From Sclerodactyla briareus (taxonomy: Eukaryota > Echinodermata > Holothuroidea > Dendrochirotida > Sclerodactylidae), in NCBI GenBank assembly GCA_026419785.1, contig JAODTK010005809.1:186001-250000 (forward strand): a stretch of 64,000 nucleotides of DNA, given 5' to 3'. This document shows, piece after piece, positions 37,485 to 49,816 of the stretch. Position 1 is the first letter of the stretch. Every line of letters starts with the position of its first letter. The position numbers and the translations under genes were made by a program. The notes under the pieces were generated by a model. That model saw only the letters and a list, made by a program, of their open reading frames with translations. It searched no databases and was not told where the DNA came from.

Positions 37485-37885
37485 ACTTGTAAAGCTCCTA
37501 GTCCGGACGGAGTTTACCCATTCCTCCTAGAGTTTCTTGCTGACCAATTTTCCGTTCGTCAGCTATTTATGCCATGAAACTTAAGAAGTTGTTCCTGAGG
37601 ATTGGAGAAAGGCAAAGAGTTAAGCTCATTAAAAAGAAGGTAACTGTTTAATTCTTGTAACTACAGGCCAGTGAGTCCTGTAGGTTTGTAAGGTGATGAA
37701 ATCTATGACCAGTAATTATATGGTTAATTATTTCAATGATTGTAGAGTTCTAGAGTCTCAACATGGCTTCCAGACAGTGTTGAGTTATTTTACTAGGGCT
37801 TCAGAAAGCTTTGACAAGGTGCCGCACAAACGTCCCCTGTTCAAATTGGAGAGTTTAGGTATCAGCGCTATATAATGATGTTGCA
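37485..37885 (+). pseudogene. LINE reverse-transcriptase fragment, Jockey/CR1-like
   Basis: The family order of the N-terminal and central reverse-transcriptase region is visible in several frames: KAPSPDGVYPFLLEFLAD near 37493-37547, EVVPEDWRKAK near 37590-37622, NYRPVS near 37662-37679, SQHGFQ near 37756-37775, and ESFDKVPHKRPLFKLESLGI near 37803-37865, which holds the first catalytic Asp region. The alignment is lost after about 37885, before the YADD box. Indels and stops show that it is dead. It is not contiguous with the C-terminal piece at 34.2-34.7 kb, which lies upstream on the same strand. Confidence 0.8.
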
Positions 37886-38555
37886 ATTGTTCGAACAGTC
37901 GAAGGGATTTAGACCGAATCACAAAATGGTCTTCCGATTGGCAGATTGGAGAATGTTTTGTAATGCCGCTGTGAATATTTGTCTTAGCGTGTGATGAAGT
38001 GTTTTCACGCGAGCAGAAATACATTTCATCACCGAAATCTACTTTATATGAAGACATATAGGACAATGGAATTAGAAAGTATGGAGGACACTAGTTTAGT
38101 CTCTTCAGTTTAGGAGCATACTGGCATTACAATAGCGGTTGCCCCAAAAACATCAGTATATACGCTATACGCTATTTTCATGTTGACATACTCGTCGCTC
38201 ATGTCATCTTCATGTATACGCACTTGGTTTAGGCACAGTTTGGCATATTAAAGGTCATCCCGGATGGGAATCTCATCACCAGCCGGCCGCAGGAATTTGT
38301 TCCGGCCTCACCCTATCCATATAACTTTAACTGGAGGTTGTGGCCTTCTTTTCATGAAATTTGAATTACCTTTTTCACGTTGTCAAGTAAGTGTCAGGCC
38401 TACCCAGACGGCTAGAATAGGTTAATCAAGAGAGGTTCAGAAAACATTAAGCCCGATATTTGTTTTCTCCAAAAAGGACCGAGGAACAATATTGTACATC
38501 TAATGCATCGGATAACCGTTGCTAACATACGACCTGGAAATGCTAGGCTAGCATG

Positions 38556-38612
38556 TATTGGCAGCGTGTACGTGTCATTCAATGTTTGCGCTATATAAAT
38601 TCATTCATTATC
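38556..38612 (+). mobile_element. Possible L2/SINE-type 3' tail
   Basis: CAATGTTTGCGCTATATAAATTCATTCATTAT resembles in its parts the GCGCTATATAAGCAC plus short-repeat tail of the LINE at 11.8 kb. The body upstream (38.2-38.5 kb) shows no recognisable coding. Only the tail supports the call. Confidence 0.35.
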
Positions 38613-38614
38613 AA

Positions 38615-40650
38615 TGTTTTGTTTCCTCTGCTGACAAAATCTGCCTGCCGTCTGCAACATTTATTACACCCAGCTGAATACGACGCCCCTACGTCCTACG
38701 TGAGCATGTAATTCCCCAGACCTGCAGACTCGGCGAAAATCATAATAAATTCACCTGAAATGCCAACTGCAGCGTCTCCTCCGGGTTTCAAACGACGGAT
38801 CGGATTAGGTCCCGCCATTTGTTGAGCAGAATCAATAACAGAATTTCGCGTACCTGGATAATCCGCTCATTGCTTGACATTTAGTGCTCGTAGAACGGTA
38901 CAGAAATGAAAAACAAGACGGTGCTTCTCGAATTGTCGACAGTTGATGTCGAAGCAGAGTCTCTTCAGAGCCTCATATAACTAGCCAGATCTTACAGTAG
39001 GATATTTTCACACTGGCATGTGTAAAGATTAAGCAGCTTAGGCATTTCTTTCTTGAACGAGCCATGCCATTGATGGCGTGGCAACTTTTTCTAGATATAT
39101 GTTACAGCCAGAAAATAAAAGAATATCAATAGTGCAAAAGGAAATATACTAGCATCAAATTAACTGATAAGACAAATAGTGATACCAGCGCCAGATAGGT
39201 ATGTACAGTTCCAACTGATTTTACAACGCCGGTTGTGACTGTGATTGGCTGTTGTATTGAATAATCAGCTGTTAACATTTAAATTACTGGTGCTTTACTG
39301 AATATACTATAGTCCAATTCGAACAAGGAAGATATAAACTCATCCGCTCGCCGCGAAGTACGTGAGATAGTGAGTATCAACTTTCGATGCCACATCCATT
39401 GTTTCCTTCGACGGATTGCGTAACATAATAGAGCTGACTGTAACTGAACTGTCAGCCCTATTTATTCATATTCTCTCTGTGGAATAGTCAGGTTCCGTGA
39501 CTCCTGTCTATACGATGTTGGTACATTGCCCAAAGAAAGAGGGCATTTTTTCACAGTAGTCATAGAATAGGACTACTCACTCTCCGTCTATGCCAATTCC
39601 AAAAAAATGGAACGACTCCTAATCTTGTAAAGCTAGAGTGGCGTTTTTCTCCATGAAATTGGACCTCCAAAACAACCTAATGCACGACGAGGTGCCAAAG
39701 AATGGAAGTGTGACTCTTTACCAGAATTGCGGCTACATGATCCTTAAATCAGCCTTTTCATCTACATGTTCGCGTTTCCAAGGTATTTGTGGCGTAGCTG
39801 GAGATGATGCAGGATATTCTGCAGTTGACAATTGGTGCTCATTGCAGTCATTAAGATATACTTCATTATTGGGACATGTGGACCATTCATTGATGCCGAT
39901 AAATATGGCAATTGATGAAAAGAGTTGAGGTAAGTAAAAGTACAGTCATCAGAAGAGGTTGGGGAGTGGGTGGCAGTCGTGACTCTCGACTTTTATTAGG
40001 GCCTCCATACACGAAGCATTCAGCTCACAGAGGAATTGTTAATTACTGCTTTGGACCCCAACCTGCTCAGGGCCGCAACTGGTTGCGTCCTTACACCCGA
40101 CCCTATACCTCCCAGGCGCGACACTACGAACTAACACTAGGCGATCGAAAACCATACCAATGAAACTCTGAAATAATCTGGAATGGTTCAGGGGATACTG
40201 TCTAAGCGACCCTTTCACGAGAAAGAGAGGGAATCTGGAAAACATACTGCTAACTCATGGTAGTAATGCGGATATCGATATGAGTGTTCTTAGCACCCCT
40301 CCCCACACAAGGTAGGTACAGCTTTATTAGTTTCCCACCATTCAGTATATAGAACTCATCCAAACACAACGGGTTTGGAATCTGTGAACTTCGAATTCTC
40401 ACCCCTAATCGACCATGCACCACCCCTAAGCTACCGAGTATCCGGCAACTACCACAAAGTCACAAAGTACTCCATCGTCCTTCACTTTTCCCAGGCTAGG
40501 CCGCCATACACAAGGGGCTTTGTCACCGTTTCCGAATACAGAGACTCCCGGCCCGTGAAGGCCCGTGAGACGTGGGAAGGGTAACTATATTCGTGGTTCA
40601 CGGATTTACTTGCCCGTTTTTTTTTTGATGAATCTATTTCACGTACCTTA
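38615..40650. other. No recognised gene
   Basis: Frames at 39638-39928, 39912-40163 and 40375-40584 are open but show no family motif, splice framing or poly(A) context that I can support. Confidence 0.35.
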
Positions 40651-40651
40651 C

Positions 40652-41069
40652 TCATCGACGAAGGCCTTTCAGTTCGTATCGAACATACAGCAACCTTCCA
40701 TGACGTCTTCCACCGACACCGCAGAACCAGTCTGGAGTCTTCGCAAGACCCCTGATATAATGGGCCAACACCAACTCGGGCGGCCATGCGGCCGGATCAA
40801 ACTCCGGGTCCAGCGCGAGATGGAATCCTTGAATGCTGGCATGTGATGCTTGGACAGGAGAAAAATTGATCATGTAGCCGTATAGAGGGCATCCTCTCGA
40901 CATACCAAATCGAGGCTCTGGCGGGGCGTCAGCGCTTGTCTTCGGGAGTGTCAGAAACCCGATCGCGGGTAGATATATCTGCGGCGTGGAAGCCACTGAC
41001 TTGTTCTTTGTCTTGCAAGCTTTTTGACGAATTTCAACTTTTGAAACACTTGATATGCAGACGTTTAGT
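40652..41069 (-). CDS. Candidate 3' exon, 138-codon open frame, unknown protein
   Basis: On the minus strand a pyrimidine-rich acceptor (TTTCTCTTTTTGTAG) ends at 41070. From there one frame stays open for about 138 codons to TGA at 40654-40652. Local GC content and CpG are higher than in the neighbourhood. The product includes LPAIGFLTLPKTSADAPPEP, CPLYGYMINFSPVQ and FDPAAWPPELVLAHYI. I recognise no domain. It is basic at the C-terminus (GGRRHGRLLYVRYELKGLRR). If real it is a last exon, with upstream exons at higher coordinates. Overlapping open frames on the other strand weaken the case. Confidence 0.28.
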
Positions 41070-41609
41070 CTACAAAAAGAGAAAGGGGTGAGGAGGTGGC
41101 AAGTTCAGCACTTTGTGTAATTGGAAGATTCTAGATAGCATATTGGGGTAGAACATGGTCAATAAGAGATGAGCAGAGTACGTGAAATAGACTGTGAATT
41201 CTGTTAGTGATAGTTATCATACGTACGGGTGATTACGGGTTATTTCGCACGACGACTTAAGACGCATTTTATTTCGTAAGTCGTTCGATGAACTTTTAGG
41301 TACAGCAGTACGTTGTACTAAGATCGAGAGAACATATCAACAGTGCTGGTTATTATCAATTAACCATTGCACGTTGAACGGTGTTCAGTGTGCAAAATGA
41401 TAAACAGCGGCGATTCGTGTAATGTTCAAGTAATCAATTAGGTCCTAGGTACAGCAGCATTAGTAGTAGTAGTAGGTTGAGTCTCGTCTATCCGACATGC
41501 TCACTGATCAACATCCGCCACGTATCACGATCTTGCGCAAGGTTTATTGCTTACTCGAAACTGTTAATGTTGATGCATTGCTGCTCTGTATTAGTAGGGC
41601 TAGTCATAA

Positions 41610-41800
41610 CAAGTTACCTATGTCACCGAGTGGTTGGCACCATTGATAGAGCGTCAGCCATCCACCAGCGAAGAATCCCGGGCAGGTCATACCAAAGACT
41701 TCAAAAATGGTACATCAGCACAAGGGATTGGAGCAGGGACGAACGAGGGCTAGGCATTTGTAAGTTACCGTCTTACGTGTGATTACCCCTACTCCCAAAT
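41610..41800 (+). mobile_element. tRNA-derived SINE fragment, copy 2
   Basis: A tRNA-like head (GTCACCGAGTGGTTGGCACC) is followed by GAAGAATCCCGGGCAGGTCATACC. The last part matches the B-box region and the CAGGTCATACC continuation of the SINE at 250-540. The downstream part (GGGACGAACGAGGGCTAGGC) is only loosely like the family body, so the copy is truncated or diverged. Confidence 0.5.
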
Positions 41801-41809
41801 TAAGGTACG

Positions 41810-43635
41810 GCCAGAGAGGCATTGCCTTGACCCGTGTTCCTGGTGTGGATTCGCAGCTGAGAATGAGATGCGCTTTCAAGGTCTGTACCCTTGCTGGGCT
41901 TTGAATAGGCTCGGCGAGTATATCATGAAGAATTATTTTTTTTAAGTCGACTCAGCTGTGCTTACAAGCCGCACTTGTCGTATACTGACATAGTCACGCG
42001 AACTTAGATCTGTAGATTCCTAGAGTAACATTCGTTCGATGATAACATTTCGTGACTGACGTAATCACCTTCGTCCTGCTTTAATCATGGGCTAATGATG
42101 ACGAGGGGCTTAACATTCACTACCCTCTGCATTCGAAAACAACTGATCCCGCAACATATATACCTGGCCCCAAGTGTCTCGATCTTCTAATAAGATCAAT
42201 TCGACGCAGGACTTCGACTGACAGTGGATTAATGATGTTGTTTGTCCTCGGTGAATCGATTGCTCATAATCATTTGCGCCGAACCGTCCGCAATTTATTT
42301 CCAAAACAAACGAGCAATTGACGTGAATCAGTAGCGATGGAGTATGGCCATTAAACAATGGGGCCATTATGGGTGCTTGTAGTTTTGAAGAGTATCAGCG
42401 CAAGCCAGTAACTACTGATGAACGTGAGAAGACTGAAATGGAAGCGGGTATTATCTCATCGGCCCCCCCCCCCCCAAAAAAAAAGGCCCGGATGCGTTTT
42501 TGTTAGCTGTTTGCATTTCACCAAACTTCTTACCTGCAATGTCGAGATGTTAATTTGGCTCTGGTAACAATCATATCAGTGCAATAATTTTAACAGTTAG
42601 GGCATCACTCCATAAGTATCTGTTGTGTGTGTGCTTGCGTGTACGTGATGACAGGGGGGGTATTCTGGATAATAAATAATTGAGAATAAATTTTTCGGCA
42701 ATTTGTCACTTTTGCTCATCAGCGACTAGTATCACCCTGATGTGCAGTTTGTTCACGAGGGCGGACCTGGTAGAAATAACACAATATTAGGCCTAGTGAC
42801 ACAGTCACATTGCCGACCAGCTTTAGCACATCATTATGCTACACATGCGGCAACATGCACATTCACGCAGTCTAGCCAGACTCATTGTAACAAAGCTGCT
42901 GTGTTTTGTTCAAGGGGGAGGAGCCACTGTCTGAAAGTTGGGGGCAAGAGCATTTTTTTGGGGAGGGGGGGGAGCGGGAGGGGGGGGGCCGAAGCAGTGA
43001 TTGGGAAACATTTTGTGTGTGAAACCAAATCATTATGGATGGAGGCCTTCCCAAAAGTTGGGATGGTCATGACCCCGGATCCCCTAGTGGTGCGGCCCTT
43101 GGCTTGGTTGTGGGTTCTCAACCGATTAGGCAAACTGACTGTTATTGAAGAGAGGAAACTACGGATGCTAAGAGTTCACCAATCAAACAATCGAAAGAGT
43201 AGTAACAATTGAGTTATTGCAATAACAGGACAGGAGGCGCTATAGTTCCGTTATTAGGTCTGGGGCATTAGGGACGCAACCACTACAAAGACCACGGAAG
43301 ATACATGATGATAACCACAGTTTATCAACTACGATATTCAGTGGTGTCATACCAAGATTGGGACAAATCAAACTCTGAACAGGTGAGTAACCACACACAG
43401 AGGGGTTAATGGAGGTCACACACGCTACAACGTTTGAAACAGTTGTCTTCGAATATATAGTTGAACACTGTCTGTCACCATTGATGAATGACTTGATCGC
43501 TATTCGCCAACACATACAGATGTGGAATAGCCCTACTCCAAGTTTTGATAGTCACACGCTTTCTATTTATCGTTGAGCCGAACAGTTTTTTGTAGGCCGG
43601 CTTTTTTTCCTTCCTATCGTTTTCTCGCGCATGAC
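41810..43635. other. No recognised gene; G/C runs
   Basis: It has a C run then A run at about 42463-42484 and G-rich stretches at about 42959-42990. The 156-codon plus frame at 42742-43212 spans those G runs and has no recognisable motif. Confidence 0.35.
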
Positions 43636-43640
43636 GCCAA

Positions 43641-44309
43641 TTAGGAAATGACAGGCAGGCGGGTGACCCGACGACGGTATATACCCGCAGGGAATGGCCT
43701 TTGTAGACTTAATTGAAGAAAGACCCCTTACTAATTTATATCATTTGATCGCTGGGACTTTTGAAAGAACTATGTGTTGTCAAGACCAACTGTAGTCCAC
43801 ATCCCCAAAGTTTCGTTCAAATTCGAAAAAGTCAGAAAAAAATCTCAATAAAACAACCCAAATGTGACCTCTGGTGACCTTGAAATTTCGTCATGTTTTT
43901 CGGGACCATCTTTTGAGTTCGAGTTTCATGCAAATCGGTCTAACTCTGTATTTTCAAAAAAAAAAAAAAAAAAACGACCAATTTGACCTCCGGTGAACTT
44001 GAAATCATTGTCATGTTTTTCGGGACCATCTTTTGTCCCCACCATTCAGTTCATGTAAACGGGACAAAATCTTCTTTTTTTCGTTTTGAAAACCTTGCAA
44101 AATAGAGGGAAGCAGACGTGCAGTGACGCCCAATTTCGAAACTCATCTGATATTTTGCTAGAACGGACATGTGTCTCAAGTTTCAGATCGATCGGATAAT
44201 GCGTTAAAGAGTTATTGCGCTAACGCCTAAAGTTTCCGGAGGCGGCGACGGAGACGGCGGTACACCCCCAAGACTATAAATCCCCGAACACTTAAAAGTG
44301 TGGCGGGGA
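43641..44309 (-). mobile_element. Short non-autonomous Helitron, copy 3
   Basis: On the minus strand it begins A|TCCCCG at 44309 with the family palindrome (TCCCCGCCACACTT / AAGTGTTCGGGGA), the CCGCCGTCTCCG block and TTAGGCGTTAGCGC. It ends CTAA at 43644-43641, followed by T, with a short CGGGT.ACCCG inverted repeat upstream. The body is only about 0.67 kb and holds two ~110-bp direct repeats (GATGGTCCCGAAAAACATGA twice). It lacks the 585-bp units. The 3' hairpin is weaker than in the long copies, so that end is less certain. Confidence 0.6.
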
Positions 44310-44311
44310 TA

Positions 44312-45410
44312 TAATGACGTTTGTTCAAACACTTTCGATTTTGAAAGCAGGTTTATATTGGTAAAAAGGGGGTCCGATCCAGTAACCTTCTTCATGTTCG
44401 TGAACCCTCGTGTAATAATTACAGTGGAATGTACTATTAAGGAATTAGTCCTTGTTATATTCAATCTGTTGTCTTCAGCCTGCACCCCCGCGAAATTCAG
44501 GTTACCAGCTTACCGCTTGCAACTGTTCAAGCATTCTTAACACCGCATAATGGTGAAAATGAGGGCGCTATTTTCCTTCCATGCTCCATATTCCTACTAA
44601 AATCATCTGAGTTTATCCACAGATCTGTTCAACTCCTCTCCACTATCCACCTGTTCGTGCTTTTCAAAATCGTGGTAATTCTTTCCGAATTTAATTCTAT
44701 TTTATTATATATATAGTAAAAGAAGAGAGTCCAATTTATTCTTTTTCCTCAGAGTTTTTAGTCCATCTGACTTCCTTTGAGTCATTGTCATGGTTTCATG
44801 CGTGTTTTTTCAGCGTATCTTAAAGGACAACAACAGGCTTGGATACAACATTGTAATATCGTGGAGAATGGAAAACTCTATCTATAGGTCCAAATCCCAT
44901 TTCAATCCGATGTTCTTATGTGGATTATTTGCCTTGAAAGTTTGTTCCATTATGCTGAGAAATTTGGAGAATCTCACTGCGCAATATGCATGACGTCACA
45001 CCTGGACACTGAGAATGTTATCTTATGTATTTGATCGTTTTCATTTCGTAGATTAATTCAACATCTACCAGAGGTTCTGTCAACATCACCAGAGTTCTGT
45101 TGTCTTTCTGCCACCAAAGAACCAAGACACCTACACCACCACTAACAGCTGTCCCTCTCCCATATACTTATGCCTATTCGAAGTGAGAAGAATGTGTGAA
45201 TTTCAATAGAAACACGAATGTTTCGCAGGGTTGTGCAAGTTTCGACCATTTATTTCTTGGGCATGATGGGGTGTTTTTTTATCTTGCGCAATACACATGC
45301 ATCACATTTCGAGACTGTAAATCCGTAACGGAAAGTCGTATGAACTTCGGATTTGGACTGACTCATTAAGTTTGTTTTCTTGATCACTAATTGTTCATCC
45401 ATAATTATAA
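44312..45410. other. Spacer between two head-to-head Helitrons
   Basis: About 1.1 kb of AT-rich sequence with short frames and no recognised gene. Confidence 0.4.
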
Positions 45411-45411
45411 A

Positions 45412-48400
45412 TCCCCGACACACTGATAAGTGTTCGGGGATCTTACGGTTTTGACCCTGTGCCCGCCGTCTCCGCCGCCGCAGCCGCCGGAACCTTTTAG
45501 CGTTAGCGCTTCCTCATTCTTTTAACACTTATCGATTGACCCAAACTGGTACAACTGTCCGTATGAGTAAAATCTTGTATAAGTTCGAAAATGTGCTCTA
45601 TCGTATATTTGCTGCCCCTATTTTGCAGGTTTTCCGCAAAATTTTCAAGTTTGTGCGATTTACCACGACGTTGTGTTTGGGGTAGTTGTTTGGAGCCGAA
45701 AAATGGCGACAATTTCAAGGTCATCCGAGTCAAGTTTGCCATTTCTTTTGGCCATAGCTATTTTTTATTATAGTATAATGGATGTGATATTTCAAACTTT
45801 CTTGGATTTCCATGAACTTGGTGAATAGGGCCAACTATCAGCTGCCGAGAATTTTCCTAATGTGGCCGAGGTCACTGGAGGTCATCTTGCATCTATTATT
45901 GGCATAATAGTTGGCCCAATTACATAGCAATTTATAAAACTTTGTCGGAGCTTCACGAAACGTGGTGAGTAACCTTCTAACAGTCCCGATAAATTATTCA
46001 TGGCATTGAAATCACTGTAGGTCATTACGTGTGTTTATTTTACATATTCGTTAGCATAATGAGAATAATTAATGCAATTATTTCTCAAACTTTTTACGGA
46101 TTTGACGAAACTTTGTGAATAGGAACTACTACTAGTCCTGATAAACTTATTCAATAGCATCAAGACACGGAGGTAAATTTGTGGACTAATTTTGTCTATT
46201 AGTTATCCGATCAGTCAAATGTATGAATTAATACTTTTTTTCGCACAATAACCTTGGACATGTTATTGGAATCACTTAGCTAATTCTATGAGTGGATGCA
46301 TCAAATGGAGTGTAACATTTTATAAAAACCGCCATGTCATTGAAGGTCATTAAGTCACTTAGGGGTCAACAACTGATTTATGTACTTTTTCGGGCACATA
46401 GCACTGGGTGTGGTGTGTTCATCAGAATCAAATGCTCCTAGGAGTGGACTGTATCACATGGAGATAACAATTTTCATAAGAACTGTCATATCATTAAAGT
46501 TCATTCGAGTCACTTAGGGGTCAAAAACTGTTTTTTTGGCTTATCGAAGAATTATATCTGCGAAGGCTGGATGGTTCACCATTGCTATATGATTGTGTGA
46601 CCTGCATGTGTATGACCTCTGCCTGAAATTTTGACCTCTGTCGGGTGGTCATGTGGTTACAAGTCGAATCTTGAATAAAGTGGTTTTTGAGGGTTGAAGG
46701 ATTTACGGGCAAAAAAAATAGAAACTGGTTATTTTTTGATATGTGATTGGACTTTGTGTGCTTTATGGAGAGAAACAACTCCCCGCTTCGATCGACACTT
46801 ACTTTGGTAGTTACAAGGGGTCAAGTTCAATTTATACCTTCTTCGCAATAACATTGGACATGTTTCATTGGAATGGCAATATGCTTTCTAGTAGTGGATG
46901 CAATCACATGGAGTGTAACAATTTTCATAAAAACGTCCATGTCATTGAAGGTCATTCAAGGTCACTTAGGGGTTCAAAAACTGATTTTGTACGTTTTTTT
47001 TCGGAATACCCTGGGGTGTTTCATCAGAATGCAAAATGCTCCTAGGAGTGGGATGTATCACATGGAGAGTAAACATTTCAATAAAAAACTGTCATAAAAA
47101 CATATATTAAAAAATTCATTCGAAGTCACTTAGGGGGCAAAAATGTTTTTTGGCTATAACATCGCAGACTTGAATACTATATCTTCGAAGGCTGGATGGT
47201 TCACCTTGTGATATAAATTGTTGACCTGCATGTGTGTGACCTCTGACCTGAATTTGACCTCTGTCGGGTGGGCATGTGGTTAAAGGTCGAATCTTTAATA
47301 AATGTGCTTTTTGAGGCCACGCAACCTTTCCGGGGCTGTATGGGTGTGCCATATAATTAACAAGTGGATTATAGGCCTATTGTTGAGTCCACTATTTAGT
47401 ACTATGGTCGTTTTCATTACCATTAGTCACACTCCTGTTCCATCATCAGAGTTGGAATATCAATTTCTGTCCTAACAATATCAAGGATATTCTCAGAATC
47501 TACTACTTCGTTAAAATTGTGCACACCCTCCATCACTTGGCAACATGTAAGACGCATCCCCATACCCCCGGACAGGGCGTGTCAAATGTTGTCAATCGTC
47601 AAAGTCAAAGTGACTCACATATGACACTTTCAATAAATCGTAAGTCACAAAACTGACCGGGGGGTGCGTCATTTTGTTCTGATTATGTAGAAAATAATAG
47701 ACAAGCTGCCTACTGTGGGTTCTTTCAAGATTGTAAGCAGTAAGTAACTGAGGGGTGTGTCATGTTAAAAAATTGCAATGACTCCACCTTTGACAATTGG
47801 AACTCACACCCTGGTCCTGGGTATAGGAGTTTGATGCGTCATACAATCGACAAGTACATTAGAACTCTCTTGAGTTCTATACATTCCCTTCTCTTTTTCT
47901 GTCATCTCTATGCTGTATTTAATAATTGACCTGAAGTAAACTTCCCAGCTCTCCCTAAGTAGGTAATAAAACCAAGTTAATTGGCATCACAAAATCATGA
48001 AACCACGATTATTGTCCTTATGTAATTTTGGGTCCCCCCCAAGGCTTACATAGAAACCCCTTTATATTAGTGTAAGCGGACCGGAAAAGTGAAATTCTGT
48101 TTGTTAGTCTTTCTCATTTTCCGGAGACCATGTGCAATACAAATGATAGCAAACGTTTTGAAGCAACCAAATCAAATGTAAGATGGTAAAAAAATAGATT
48201 TTTAAAATAGTGACAGTTGGACTTTGGTGTCCTCCCTTAACTTGAATTTTTGACATTCAAAGTCCACAAACTACCCTTCTTCAAAAGATTTTGTTTAAAC
48301 GTTTCCTGAAATTATTCTGTAGTCTGATTTATTATTACACACCACACGATTTTGGGTTAACTAACTCCTAATTTTCCGAAATCTAGCAACAAAAAATCAC

Positions 48401-48955
48401 TTGGTGTCCCACCCCCTTCACTATGAACCAGGAAAAATATGCGTCTTATGGCCCTAAAACTGAAACTACCATTAAATGAAGAATTGTTTAATATCCCTGT
48501 CAGAAATATACAAAAATCAGATCATTTCATAAACAAATTAAAGCTGGGTGGGGTTGATTTACTTTTAATACTTTGGTGTCCCCTTTAACTAATGAAACCC
48601 TGTATTATCCACTTTATGAGACCTTTGGATGTTTTATATAATATTTTTCAATGCCAAATAGTGTTTGATCAGTAGAAATGACGAATGACACAAGGAAGTC
48701 CTTCTTGAGTAGACATTGATTGAGTCAATGGCTGAAAAACTGATTTTGGGCCTGAAATATCCATGTCCATAAGGTTCCCCTTCTGTTTCAATTTATGAAT
48801 GACCCATTTACCTGTACATGTTGTCGCTTCACAAGTCTATAAATCTTCTTTCATTCTACGAATATTGTCCGGTTTCATTTCCAACCCAATTTCTTTCTTG
48901 AATAAGAGTGCGGGGATATAACGTCTGGGCGGTTTACCCGCCCGACACTTTCTAG
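45412..48955 (+). mobile_element. Non-autonomous Helitron, copy 2
   Basis: It starts A|TCCCCG at 45412 with the family palindrome (TCCCCGACACACT...AAGTGTTCGGGGA), then GCCGTCTCCGCCGCCGCAG and TTTTAGCGTTAGCGCT. It ends with a strong hairpin (GGGCGG-loop-CCGCCC), an 8-nt spacer and CTAG at 48952-48955, followed by T. The core matches the inverted copy at 30285-32916, including the ~585-bp repeats (about 1.7 units here). It has about 1.43 kb (47378-48812) that copy 1 lacks. No Rep/helicase frame is seen. Confidence 0.78.
47378..48812 (+). other. Extra segment in Helitron copy 2, absent from copy 1
   Basis: Copy 1 passes from ATTAACAAGTGCATTATGG to the terminal GTCGCTTCACAAGTCTATAAAT within about 35 bp, while copy 2 has 1.43 kb between these landmarks. 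The segment has three spaced TTGGTGTCC phrases (about 48223, 48401 and 48572) and no recognised gene. It may be captured sequence, a nested insertion, or ancestral sequence lost from copy 1. Confidence 0.5.
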
Positions 48956-49189
48956 TTTGATCCTGCATTTGTCCCGGTGTTACAAATACACGCATGTAGA
49001 ACGCGTAGTTGCGCTATACTGGCGGGTTACGAGTCTGGGGTAGCACGGAATGTAGACCTTCACTTTTGTTCAACATTCATTCCAAACCACACGGGCCTTC
49101 TCATGCGCCAAACCGGCCAACATGTGCAGCATGAAAAAAACGATCTGCAGCAGAACAAGAAAACATCGTTTCTATTTCGGAAAATGCCC

Positions 49190-49816
49190 GTGGTCATCGA
49201 CATCTACGCCCAACTACACCGAGGGAAGTAATATAATTAACATGTTTGTTTATCGGACATGTGCCTGATTACACCTGCACCACTGGGGGAGAAAGACTAT
49301 CAACTCGAGGTTTATCGAACATTCGCCCAACATAACCATATAAGATGATTAGGCAATTTTATGCTGGTTTTTGGACCATACGGCAATCATACGCGGTTTG
49401 CTAACACACGCCTACAACGCTAAAGGGACGGGGGAGGCAATATAGGCGTGGTTTATCGAACATACGCCTAACTATACAAGGGAGGAGCGAGGCAATATAC
49501 GCGGGTTTGTCTACATACGCCTACCTTAACCAGAGGAGGAAGGCAACATAAGCGTGGTTTATCGAATACGCTTAACTATGTCCAAGAGGAGGGAGGCAAC
49601 ATAGGCGTTGCTTATCGAACATACGCTATCTCTGACAGAGGGAGGAAGCAACATCGGCGTAGTTTATCGACATCACGCCCTGGCTATTCAGATAGGAGGA
49701 GCCACATAGGCGTGGTTTGTCTAACATACGCCCTACCTTTAACCAGAGAGGAGGAAGGCAACATAGGCGTGTTGTCTAACATCGTCCTACTATAACCAGA
49801 GAAAGAGGAAGCATAA
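49190..49816 (+). repeat. Minisatellite, ~50-60-bp units
   Basis: Units follow AGGCAACATAGGCGTGGTTTA, then TCGAACATACGCCTAACTAT, then AACCAGAGGAGGA, about eleven times. Early units are diverged and later ones clearer. It begins about 235 bp after the Helitron 3' end at 48955. Confidence 0.75.

Noticed and set aside
42742-43212. 156-codon plus-strand frame
   Set aside because: It depends on unreliable G-run lengths and shows no recognisable domain.
49190-49816. CRISPR array
   Set aside because: Whole units vary, there are no constant repeats with unique spacers, and the context is eukaryotic; it is a minisatellite.
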